From Deltaproteobacteria bacterium (GTDB taxonomy: Bacteria > Desulfobacterota > Desulfobacteria > Desulfobacterales > C00003060): a stretch of 7,083 nucleotides of DNA. Every line of letters begins with the position of its first letter. The stretch's first letter is position 1. Below are positions 1-6,000 of the stretch, one piece after another. The DNA lies in the NCBI GenBank assembly GCA_019309245.1, contig JAFDGP010000132.1, positions 1 to 7,083 on the forward strand, read 5' to 3'. Below the pieces are notes generated by a model that worked only from the letters and a program-made list of their open reading frames with translations, had not been told where the DNA came from and did not search any database. A program made the translations under genes and the position numbers.

Positions 1-177
1 CCGACCGTCAGCCAGGTCCTTTTCGTTTTCCTGTTTGATTGTATCCGCTTCCCGGACCGGCTTTTCGGCAATACGCTCCAAGGCATCGTTTTTCTGACTC
101 GTATTCAAGACCGACATCTGTTTGGCGGCCTGTTTGGCGCGTTGAGCCATGGTCTTGATCGTCTCTTCTATGGACAT
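1..177 (-). CDS. proA: Gamma-glutamyl phosphate reductase, N-terminal part (cut by window edge)
   Basis: Only the first 59 codons lie in the window. The product should reduce L-glutamate 5-phosphate to glutamate 5-semialdehyde with NADPH, the second step of proline synthesis, in the cytoplasm. The visible N-terminus starts MSIEETIKTMAQRAKQA and continues with a helical Ala/Lys-rich stretch, a conserved-looking SQKNDALERIA segment and ENEKDLADGR, matching the N-terminal helices of ProA. The catalytic Cys region is outside the window. The start at 177 is supported by a strong GGAGGAGG ribosome binding site four bases upstream. The gene overlaps the end of proB by 10 bp, so translation is probably coupled. 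The identification rests on these short motifs plus the position directly after proB. Confidence 0.9.
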   Translation of the reverse strand, partial: MSIEETIKTMAQRAKQAAKQMSVLNTSQKNDALERIAEKPVREADTIKQENEKDLADGR

Positions 178-1364
178 GCGGCCTCCTCCATCGTGTCTAA
201 GGTCATCACGAGATTATCCCGATGGATAACTTCGTCATAGTATTTGTATCCCAAACGCTTCTCGATTTCACTGGTGCGAAGCCCCATCACTTTACGGATA
301 TCCGAAGCTCTATAGTTCACCAAACCTTTGGCAAACACGACCCCGGCGGGATCTGCACAGCTTACCATGGCACCTTCGCGAAAATCGCCCTCCACGCCGA
401 CGATGCCGATGGGCAGCAGGCTCTTGCCGTTTTCGCAGATTGCCTTTGCGGCTCCACGGTCGACCCTAATAACACCCTTCTCCGCCAGCGTAAAGGCAAT
501 CCAACATTTTCGGCAGGCCATTCGTTGCCCCCTGGGCAAAAAGAGCGTCCCGAGATCCTTTCCCATAAACAGGTCTTTCAAGATGTCGGGCCTCAAGCCC
601 CCGGCGATAATCATGGGAATCCCGCTGGTGATCACCTTTTTTGCCGTTTGCACCTTGCTTTGCATGCCGCCGGTTCCAAGGGCACCGGGCGCATCCCGGG
701 CCGCCCGTTCCAGCGCCCGATCAATCTTGGACACCAAAGGCACCAGTCGCGCCTCCGGATGTTTCTGCGGATCCTTGTCATAAAGCCCGTCGATATCGGT
801 CAGATTGACCAGGATCTGCGCATCCATCAAGTGCGTTATCATGGCGGACAGGTTATCATTGTCCCCGAATTTCAGCTCATCCACCACCACCGTGTCATTC
901 TCATTGACGATCGGCAAGATCCCCCAGTTCAGCAATACATTCAGGGTATTTCGTGCGTTCAGATATCGTTTGCGGTTGCAAAGATCGTCTCGTGTGAGCA
1001 GAATCTGGGCGACCTGTCGGTCATAGCGCTCAAAGGCCTGCTCGTAAGCCAGCATCAAACTGGGCTGTCCCACCGCGGCAGCAGCCTGTTTTTCGGGAAT
1101 CTCCCTGGGCTTTTCTTTCAATCCGACCTTTTTCACGCCCGAACCGATTGCCCCGGAACTGATCAGAATCACCTCACACCCCCGGTCCATTAACCAGGAT
1201 ATCTGACCGGCCAGGCCGGTGATGATTTCCAGGTTCAGGCCATGGCTTTTCGTAAGAACCCCGGTACCCACCTTGACGACGGCCCGTTGTATATCTTGAA
1301 ACAATTGTTTGCGGATACGGACCCGCTCATCCTTGTCGATAACGGACCCCTTGCCTTTATTCAT
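168..1364 (-). CDS. proB: Glutamate 5-kinase with C-terminal PUA domain
   Basis: Phosphorylates L-glutamate with ATP to glutamyl 5-phosphate, the first and normally feedback-controlled step of proline synthesis. The 398-aa protein has an amino-acid-kinase domain (about residues 25-275) with VVKVGTGVLT (29-38), ISSGAIGSG (68-76), NEND (154-157), FGDNDNLSA (167-175) and GTGGMQSK (230-237). A PUA domain follows (about 295-385), ending in the family-typical YDEVIHRDNLVM. A short tail after that motif runs into proA. The start at 1364 has a GGAGGG ribosome binding site and gives about 18 residues before the kinase core, slightly longer than usual. ATG overlaps the obgE stop by 8 bp and the proB stop overlaps proA by 10 bp, so all three genes look co-transcribed and translationally coupled. 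No frameshift or missing key residue was seen. Confidence 0.97.
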   Translation of the reverse strand: MNKGKGSVIDKDERVRIRKQLFQDIQRAVVKVGTGVLTKSHGLNLEIITGLAGQISWLMDRGCEVILISSGAIGSGVKKVGLKEKPREIPEKQAAAAVGQPSLMLAYEQAFERYDRQVAQILLTRDDLCNRKRYLNARNTLNVLLNWGILPIVNENDTVVVDELKFGDNDNLSAMITHLMDAQILVNLTDIDGLYDKDPQKHPEARLVPLVSKIDRALERAARDAPGALGTGGMQSKVQTAKKVITSGIPMIIAGGLRPDILKDLFMGKDLGTLFLPRGQRMACRKCWIAFTLAEKGVIRVDRGAAKAICENGKSLLPIGIVGVEGDFREGAMVSCADPAGVVFAKGLVNYRASDIRKVMGLRTSEIEKRLGYKYYDEVIHRDNLVMTLDTMEEAACP

Positions 1365-2379
1365 CTTGCCCTCCTGCCCTGGCCTCGCGAACCAGGCGGG
1401 CCAGATGGCGTTTCAGAGGCGACAGGCCTTGCCGAGTCAAAGCCGATATGGTCCAGATATCAGGATTAAACGGCCGCAACCTGTCCGTGATCTTTTCCGC
1501 CAGTGCCCGGGCACCAGGGATGTCGGCCTTGTTTAATGCAATCACCTGGCGCTCTTTGGCCAAGTCCGGGTTGAACAGCTCCAGCTCCCGGTTGATCACG
1601 CGGTAGGGTCGCACGGGATCTTCTTCAGGCAGATCGGACAGGTCAATCAAGTGCAGCAGGATCTGTGTGCGTTCCACGTGCTTGAGAAACCGCACGCCCA
1701 GCCCGACCCCCCGATGGGCCCCTTCGATCAGTCCGGGAATATCGGCAATCACAAATGGCTCTTCATCCCGCGATTCCACCACCCCTAACGACGGCACCAA
1801 GGTGGTAAAAGGATAATCGGCCACTTTGGGGCGGGCACAAGACAGCCTGGAAATCAGGGTGGACTTTCCCGCATTTGGGAGGCCGATAACCCCCACATCA
1901 GCCAGCAGCTTGAGCTCCAGCCGGACAGTGAGTTGTTCGCCCGGCTCCCCCTTGCCTGCACGCCTGGGGGCCCGGTTCCTGGACGATACGAAACGGGCGT
2001 TTCCCGCTCCTCCGCGCCCGCCCCGCGCCACAACGACCGCCTCGTTGGGCCGGGACAGATCCTTGATGAGGCCACCCGTCTCATCGTCGTGGATTAACGT
2101 GCCCACAGGCACCGCAATCACCAAGTCCCGGCCGGTCTTTCCCGACTGGTTTTTCCCGCGCCCGTGGGCGCCTCTTTCGGCCTTAACGTGCCTCTTGAAG
2201 CGAAAGTCTTGAAGGGTGGCCTTGCGCAAGGTGGACTTGAAAACCACATCGCCGCCCTTGCCCCCGTCACCGCCGTCCGGTCCCCCTTTGGGCACATATT
2301 TTTCTCGCCGAAAACTCACACACCCATTTCCACCGGAGCCGGCTTCCACGGTAATCAGCGCCTCGTCAATGAATCTCAT
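1357..2379 (-). CDS. obgE: Obg-family ribosome-assembly GTPase
   Basis: A 340-aa GTPase of the Obg/CgtA family, which binds the 50S ribosomal particle and acts in late large-subunit assembly and stress signalling. Residues 1-158 form the glycine-rich Obg fold (MRFIDEALI, GSGGNGCVSFRREKYVPKGGPDGGDGG, ARGGRGGAGN spread along it). The G domain has a P-loop GLPNAGKST (166-174), switch II DIPG (213-216), NKAD (283-286) and SAL (312-314). There is no C-terminal OCT domain, and the protein ends soon after the G domain, as in many proteobacterial forms. The start MRFIDEA is the normal family N-terminus, although the ribosome binding site is weak (AGG-type only). The rplU-rpmA-obgE-proB order is widely conserved. 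A 246-bp gap from rpmA with a terminator-like stem suggests obgE may be partly uncoupled from the ribosomal genes. Confidence 0.97.
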   Translation of the reverse strand: MRFIDEALITVEAGSGGNGCVSFRREKYVPKGGPDGGDGGKGGDVVFKSTLRKATLQDFRFKRHVKAERGAHGRGKNQSGKTGRDLVIAVPVGTLIHDDETGGLIKDLSRPNEAVVVARGGRGGAGNARFVSSRNRAPRRAGKGEPGEQLTVRLELKLLADVGVIGLPNAGKSTLISRLSCARPKVADYPFTTLVPSLGVVESRDEEPFVIADIPGLIEGAHRGVGLGVRFLKHVERTQILLHLIDLSDLPEEDPVRPYRVINRELELFNPDLAKERQVIALNKADIPGARALAEKITDRLRPFNPDIWTISALTRQGLSPLKRHLARLVREARAGGQDE

Positions 2380-2547
2380 AGCCTGGCCTGTTGGTCATGC
2401 CAGATCCTGGAGATCACACACAACGGGGGCAAACCCTCGTCCCTCATGTTGCAGAATCAGGATAAGGCTTCAATTCGGCATACTAAATAACCATACAACA
2501 GGGCAGAAAACGGAATGGCGTATCCGTGCACGCAACGACTCAAGTGC

Positions 2548-2624
2548 AAAAAAAACACTTTCGGGCTGCCGCGCCCGGATCCCGAGAATGTGATAGGAGT
2601 CCGTGGAAAACCCGGGGGCAGCCC
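2548..2624 (-). terminator. Candidate terminator or attenuator between rpmA and obgE
   Basis: Read on the minus strand, GGGCTGCC (2624-2617) pairs perfectly with GGCAGCCC (2570-2563). The stem continues inward as CCCGG/CCGGG (2616-2612 with 2578-2574) after a three-base bulge. Seven bases after the stem comes a run of eight T (2555-2548). The stem starts two bases after the rpmA stop. The distance between stem and T run, and the loop of more than 30 bases, are not those of a textbook intrinsic terminator. A partial terminator or an RNA-processing site is equally possible. A 5-bp stem AAGTG/CACTT flanking the T run could compete. Confidence 0.4.
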
Positions 2625-2625
2625 C

Positions 2626-2889
2626 TCAGGCGGAAGTCACAGGATAGACACTGACCTTTTTTCTGTTACGGCCCAGGCGTTCAAAACGGACAACCCCGTC
2701 CGTCTTGGCAAACAATGTATAGTCTTTTCCCAGGCCCACGTTGTTGCCAGGATGAACCTTGGTTCCCAGTTGCCGAACCAGAATGCTGCCTGCTGAAACA
2801 AGTTGCCCGCCGAAACGCTTGACCCCCCGTCTCTGACCGATGCTGTCGCGACCGTTTCTCGAGCTGCCTCCTGCCTTTTTATGCGCCAT
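2626..2889 (-). CDS. rpmA: Large-subunit ribosomal protein bL27
   Basis: An 87-aa basic protein of the 50S subunit whose N-terminal arm reaches the peptidyl-transferase centre. The sequence begins MAHKKAGGSSRNGRDS and contains the family core RRGVKRFGGQ, AGSILVRQLGT and HPGNNVGLGKDYTLFA, ending in a strand of VRFE type; this is the full usual length. The mature-like N-terminus lacks the cleavable extension known from Firmicutes. The start at 2889 has an AAGGAG site nine bases upstream. It follows rplU by 89 bp on the same strand, and the two are almost always co-transcribed because bL21 and bL27 are made together. Confidence 0.98.
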   Translation of the reverse strand: MAHKKAGGSSRNGRDSIGQRRGVKRFGGQLVSAGSILVRQLGTKVHPGNNVGLGKDYTLFAKTDGVVRFERLGRNRKKVSVYPVTSA

Positions 2890-2960
2890 GGCCCTGTGCT
2901 CCTTCGTCGAAGAATGAAATCGGTTTACGCTTGAAAACAGTACGTGGTAGATTTTTTGTC

Positions 2961-2985
2961 GGCTCCGGCCTGCCCGGGTTAGGAG
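2961..2985 (+). repeat. 25-bp stem-loop repeat, copy 1 (3' end of rplU)
   Basis: This 25-bp stretch matches 5371-5395 at 23 of 25 positions, on the same strand. It begins GGCTCCGGC and ends CCGGGTTAGGAG, and both copies are preceded by a T run. CCGG on each side of a five-base loop forms a small stem, and both mismatches (C/T) fall in the loop. The copy overlaps the last two codons and stop of rplU, which runs the other way. Its function is unknown. Confidence 0.7.
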
Positions 2986-3299
2986 GAACCCTCGGAAATC
3001 TTGTCAATCTTCAGGGCGGTGTATTGTTGCCGATGCCCCTGCTTTTTCCGATAGCCTTTTCGGCGTTTATACTTAAAGACAATAATCTTTTTTGCCTTGC
3101 CCTGCTCCATAATCCGGCCGGTCACACAAACACCGGGCAGCGTGGGTTGCCCGACCTTCACATCCTCACCGTCAGCCAGCAAAAGGACCTGATCCAGGGT
3201 CACCGCAGTGCCCACTTCACCGGGAATTTTTTCCACCCTGAGCGTCTGTCCCTCATGGACCTTGTATTGTTTTCCACCCGTAGCGACAACCGCATACAT
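2979..3299 (-). CDS. rplU: Large-subunit ribosomal protein bL21
   Basis: A 106-aa protein of the 50S subunit that binds 23S rRNA. It begins MYAVVATGGKQYKV, the standard bL21 N-terminus. The C-terminal RNA-binding signature KIIVFKYKRRKGYRKKQGHR (71-90) is intact, followed by QQYTALKI. The open frame extends 16 codons further upstream to 3347, but that part has no family similarity and overlaps the promoter region. The start was therefore set at 3299, which has AAAGGG nine bases upstream. It is the first gene of the rplU-rpmA unit, with its own promoter candidate in the 80-bp gap after rng. The last codons and stop lie within copy 1 of the stem-loop repeat. Confidence 0.97.
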   Translation of the reverse strand: MYAVVATGGKQYKVHEGQTLRVEKIPGEVGTAVTLDQVLLLADGEDVKVGQPTLPGVCVTGRIMEQGKAKKIIVFKYKRRKGYRKKQGHRQQYTALKIDKISEGSS

Positions 3300-3349
3300 T
3301 GGTAATACCCTTTCTAAGCTCCTAATGATTCTTGAAATCAAAAACAATT

Positions 3350-3379
3350 ATATTAAACTTAATAAGAAATGGATGTCAA
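3350..3379 (-). promoter_or_regulatory. Candidate sigma-70 promoter for rplU-rpmA
   Basis: On the minus strand a perfect -35 TTGACA (3379-3374) directly abuts the rng stop codon. TAATAT (3355-3350) follows after 18 bases as the -10. A perfect TATAAT sits three bases further on (3352-3347), but at 21 bases it is too far from this -35. The leader would be about 45 bases. The placement makes rplU-rpmA transcription independent of rng. Confidence 0.6.
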
Positions 3380-4918
3380 CTATTTTTTGTATCGCTCGTA
3401 CCATTCCCATTGTTCAAGATGAAAATGGGGGTCCGGACGGATATTGATTTCCTTTTTGAGCCATCCTTCCAAAGACTCGATTACCCCTCGCTCTTCACCC
3501 AGCAGGAGTTCCGCAGTCTCGGGATGCACCTTCAAGGTGATGCTGTGCCCCATCATCTCTCCGGCCTCCCTTCGCATTTCACGGTAGATATTATAGCAAA
3601 TGGTTCTTTTTGACTGTAAGTACCCCTCTCCCTCGCAGTAGAAACAAGGCTCACACAGCATCCGGTTCAGCGTCTCCCGGGTTCTCTTTCTGGTCATTTC
3701 GATGAGCCCGAGTTCCGACATGGGAAGCACATTGGTCTTGCTCCTGTCCTTTTTTAACGCTTCCTTTAAAGCGTTAAACACCCGCTCGCGGTTCGACCTT
3801 TTTTCCATGTCAATAAAATCAATAATGATGAGTCCGCCGATATCCCGCAGCCGGATCTGATAAGCGATCTCCTTGACCGCCTCCAGATTGGTTTTGAGAA
3901 TGGTTTCTTCCAGGTTGTGCTTGCCAACGAACCGGCCGGTGTTGACATCGATGGCCACCAGGGCCTCTGTGTGCTCGATAACGATATAGCCCCCCGACTT
4001 GAGCCACACCTTCTTTTTCAAGGCGCGGGAGATCTCTGACTCCAGGTTATATGCATCAAAGATGGGGTCGGGATCCTCATAGAGCTCGACCGCATCTTTG
4101 AGTCTCGGCATAAACGTATCCAGGAACTGCAGAATCTCTTCATAACCTTCTTTGGAATCAATGACCAGATGGTCTACTTCCTGGGTGAACAGGTCTCGTA
4201 CGGCGCGCAGGGTCACATTGAGCTCTTTATGGAGCAAACTGGGCACAGGGGCAGTGGCATTTTTCTTCTGGATTTCCTCCCATAACGACACCAGAAACTC
4301 CATCTCATTGGCAAGCTTTTCCGTACCGATCCCTTCGCTCACCGTGCGAGCGATAAATCCGTAGTTGTCCGGCCGGATCGCAGCCAGCGTTTCTTTCAGG
4401 CGCCTGCGCTCATTCTCATCCTCAATGCGGCGGGACACCCCGATATGACTGGTAGTGGGCATGAGAACCAAGAACCGGCCGGGCAAAGATATCCTGGAGG
4501 TAATCCTGGCCCCCTTATTGCCGATGGGGGCCTTGGATGCCTGGGCCATAATCTCCTGGCCTTCATGCAAGAGTTCTTCAATCTGGAAGCTCTGATCCAG
4601 ATTCGGGGGACGGTCGTTCTCGTCCAGTTGACCGGGGCCGTCTTCGTCGTCTTCCTCGGATGCGTGCATGAGCTGTTCAAATTCGTGGTAGTTGTTCAAA
4701 ACGTCAGCCACGTAAAGAAAAGCGGCTTGATCCAGCCCAATATCCACGAAAGCGGCCTGCATGCCGGGAAGCACCCGAAGTACCCGCCCCTTGTAGATAT
4801 CTCCGGCAATGTCGCATCCGGTCGGCCTTTCTACAAACAGCTCCTGGAGGGTGCCGTTTTCCACCAGGGCGACCCGGGTCTCATGGTCTGTGGCGTTTAT
4901 AATTAATTCTTTTGGCAT
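3380..4918 (-). CDS. rng: Ribonuclease G (RNase E/G family endoribonuclease)
   Basis: A 512-aa single-strand-specific endoribonuclease acting in 16S rRNA 5'-end maturation and mRNA decay. It has the length of RNase G, without the long scaffold tail of RNase E. The order is: N-terminal MPKELIINAT; an S1 RNA-binding domain (about 35-125) interrupted by an acidic insertion (88-102, EEDDEDG then LDEND); the 5'-sensor region around RISLPGRFLVLMP (142-154); and the DNase I-like catalytic part with D324 in AIDVNTGRF and D367 in IIIDFIDM. A zinc-link CEPC (422-425) and a C-terminal dimer region follow. The start is fixed by the family-typical N-terminus and an in-frame stop four codons upstream. No Shine-Dalgarno sequence precedes it, and TATAAT abuts the ATG. 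It lies upstream of rplU on the same strand, a frequent arrangement, and is divergent from ndk. Confidence 0.96.
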   Translation of the reverse strand: MPKELIINATDHETRVALVENGTLQELFVERPTGCDIAGDIYKGRVLRVLPGMQAAFVDIGLDQAAFLYVADVLNNYHEFEQLMHASEEDDEDGPGQLDENDRPPNLDQSFQIEELLHEGQEIMAQASKAPIGNKGARITSRISLPGRFLVLMPTTSHIGVSRRIEDENERRRLKETLAAIRPDNYGFIARTVSEGIGTEKLANEMEFLVSLWEEIQKKNATAPVPSLLHKELNVTLRAVRDLFTQEVDHLVIDSKEGYEEILQFLDTFMPRLKDAVELYEDPDPIFDAYNLESEISRALKKKVWLKSGGYIVIEHTEALVAIDVNTGRFVGKHNLEETILKTNLEAVKEIAYQIRLRDIGGLIIIDFIDMEKRSNRERVFNALKEALKKDRSKTNVLPMSELGLIEMTRKRTRETLNRMLCEPCFYCEGEGYLQSKRTICYNIYREMRREAGEMMGHSITLKVHPETAELLLGEERGVIESLEGWLKKEINIRPDPHFHLEQWEWYERYKK

Positions 4919-4982
4919 ATTATATGGTTAACACAGGCGTCAGCTAAATTCAACCGAATTGTGCACTCAACAAGCCCGAGAC

Positions 4983-5201
4983 GGCCGGGAGGCCCTTGCA
5001 CTCCCACTGCTCGGCAGTGGGGATCGCCTTGCCTCAGGGCGATATGATCCAGGCCGGGGCTTTCGGAAAAACGACCCGGCTTCCGAGCCAGCTAAGTGCG
5101 CAAAATATCGCCTTGTAAGCGGGAACAACGAGCATTGCAAAGGTCCCCCCAAATCCACCGCCTCGCATCTCCGGCAAACTCGGCAACCGGTGGATCCGGG
5201 G
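4983..5201. repeat. Cluster of inverted repeats (structured leader or repeat element)
   Basis: Stems readable in the sequence are as follows. GGCC/GGCC is at 4983-4994. CCCACTGC-TCG-GCAGTGGG (5003-5021) has an 8-bp perfect stem. ATCGCC/GGCGAT is at 5023-5043. CCGGG/CCCGG pairs 5054-5058 with 5075-5079. GGCT-TCCG-AGCC (5078-5089) has a UNCG-type loop. ATCCACCG/CGGTGGAT pairs 5153-5160 with 5188-5195 and is extended by CCCC/GGGG. An 11-bp pairing, CAGGGCGATAT (5035-5045) with ATATCGCCTTG (5105-5115), competes with the 5023-5043 stem. If the candidate rng promoter is right, the part below about 5105 is the RNase G leader. Otherwise it may be a dispersed palindromic element. Confidence 0.6.
5112..5140 (-). 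promoter_or_regulatory. Weak candidate promoter for rng
   Basis: On the minus strand TTGCAA (5140-5135) is followed after 17 bases by TACAAG (5117-5112). Each hexamer matches four of six consensus positions. It would give a leader of roughly 185 bases containing five of the stems described for this region. No better candidate was seen nearer the rng start, but the match is modest. Confidence 0.3.
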
Positions 5202-5214
5202 TCTCGCTCAGGCC

Positions 5215-5243
5215 TTGACACGCTGCGAACTTTTTCTTATGGT
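5215..5243 (+). promoter_or_regulatory. Sigma-70 promoter for ndk
   Basis: A perfect -35 TTGACA (5215-5220), an ideal 17-base spacer and -10 TATGGT (5238-5243, four of six including the key TA and final T). Transcription would start near 5250 and leave a leader of about 150 bases before ndk, including the T-rich tract and repeat copy 2. It is the best promoter match in the window. Confidence 0.65.
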
Positions 5244-5370
5244 CCCCCTCCGGAAGCTGTGCCCGAATGTTTTCGCATGATTTATGTGATATCCATGGCG
5301 GGCAAAATAACAAGACTTTCATGGTTTCGGTCCTTCGTGCTTTCGTGATAATTTTTTTGTTTTCTTTTTT

Positions 5371-5395
5371 GGCTCCGGCTTGTCCGGGTTAGGAG
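5371..5395 (+). repeat. 25-bp stem-loop repeat, copy 2 (supplies the ndk ribosome binding site)
   Basis: Matches 2961-2985 at 23 of 25 positions. It follows a 20-base almost pure T tract (5351-5370) and ends in TTAGGAG. That AGGAG (5391-5395) is the ribosome binding site of ndk, six bases before its ATG. The CCGG-loop-CCGG stem therefore stands just upstream of the site and could affect ndk translation. Confidence 0.7.
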
Positions 5396-5401
5396 AGTAG
5401 C

Positions 5402-5908
5402 ATGGCTATTGAACAGACGCTGGTCTTGATCAAACCGGACGCAATAAAAAAATCACTCACCGGGCATATCCTGACACACCTGGCCCGGGCCGATTTGGAG
5501 ATCGTTGCCGCACGCATGGTCCGCGTTGAAAAAACGTTGGCAGAAGAACACTATATCGCCCTGAAGGGCCAGCCCTTTTTCGAGGAACTCATCGACTACA
5601 TTACCGGCCGGCTTCACGCGTGCACAAAGGTCCTGGCGTTGGTCTATTCCGGTGAGAATGCGATACAGAAAGTGCGGGTCCTGTGCGGAGCAACCAATCC
5701 CGAAGAGGCGGACCCCACCTCTATTCGAGGGGCCTATGGAAGGATTACCACAAAGGGAGTCTTCGAAAATGTGATTCACGCATCAGCCGATCCAAGGGAT
5801 GCCGAGCGGGAAATCAAACTCTGGTTTACTCCGGAAGACGTGCTTGATCCCATTTACCCGGTAAAAGAGCAGGTATGGAATGGAATCAAAACGCGGGTAT
5901 GGGCCTAA
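5402..5908 (+). CDS. ndk: Nucleoside diphosphate kinase (longer variant)
   Basis: Transfers the gamma phosphate of ATP to nucleoside diphosphates through a phosphohistidine, keeping NTP and dNTP pools balanced in the cytoplasm. Visible family features are LVLIKPDA (7-14, nucleotide-contact Lys11), EEHY (48-51), KVRVLCGATNP (90-100), SIRGAYG (107-113) and the active-site FENVIHAS (121-128) with catalytic His126, then AEREI (134-138). At 168 aa it exceeds the usual 140-150. There are small insertions before the VLALVY strand and before the active-site loop, and a C-terminal extension rich in Trp/Val after LWFTPEDVLD. The classic HGSDS is HASAD here, so the Asp after Ser is Ala. The key residues are kept and activity is likely. 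The start is fixed by AGGAG six bases upstream. Transcription is probably monocistronic, and the gene converges with the small gene downstream. Confidence 0.95.
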   Translation: MAIEQTLVLIKPDAIKKSLTGHILTHLARADLEIVAARMVRVEKTLAEEHYIALKGQPFFEELIDYITGRLHACTKVLALVYSGENAIQKVRVLCGATNPEEADPTSIRGAYGRITTKGVFENVIHASADPRDAEREIKLWFTPEDVLDPIYPVKEQVWNGIKTRVWA

Positions 5909-6000
5909 GAGGCTCGCTGGTCTTGTCACACGACAGCCACCTGTGTGCAGACGCGGGCCCACCTCGCCTCAGAGGAAAAAGGGCCATTTATGGTTGGAAA

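Larger units (their letters stand above)
4919..5401. other. 483-bp non-coding divergent region between rng and ndk
   Basis: I see no convincing gene here. Open frames on both strands (for example 4959-5348 plus, 4967-5221 and 5092-5322 minus) lack ribosome binding sites and recognisable domains, and they overlap one another. The stretch holds a cluster of inverted repeats (4983-5201), a candidate rng promoter and a strong ndk promoter. It also holds the 6-base direct repeat TTCGTG at 5334 and 5342, a T-rich tract (5351-5370), and copy 2 of the 25-bp stem-loop repeat. No tRNA, tmRNA, SRP RNA or RNase P RNA signature was found. Confidence 0.7.

Noticed and set aside
222..1193. 323-aa plus-strand frame opposite proB
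   Set aside because: Antisense to a well-conserved proB and without any recognisable domain.
2376..2447. 23-codon frame on the minus strand whose TGA overlaps the obgE ATG (ATGA type overlap)
   Set aside because: No ribosome binding site precedes its ATG, and its product (MRDEGLPPLCV...) has no recognisable feature. The overlap alone is weak evidence for a leader peptide.
3300..3347. 16-codon N-terminal extension of rplU
   Set aside because: It lies in the likely leader and promoter, has no bL21 similarity, and MYAVVATGGKQYKV at 3299 is the standard start.
4959..5348. Long open frames on both strands in the rng-ndk gap, including a minus frame (5092-5322) starting MKVLLFCPPW like some cobalamin-binding proteins
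   Set aside because: They overlap each other and the inverted repeats, lack ribosome binding sites, and the resemblance stops after about ten residues.
5956..5985. GGCCC/GGGCC hairpin in the 92-bp gap between convergent ndk and the small gene, as a shared terminator
   Set aside because: The stem is only 5 bp with a long loop, and no T run follows on either strand. A terminator is expected here but not convincingly visible.
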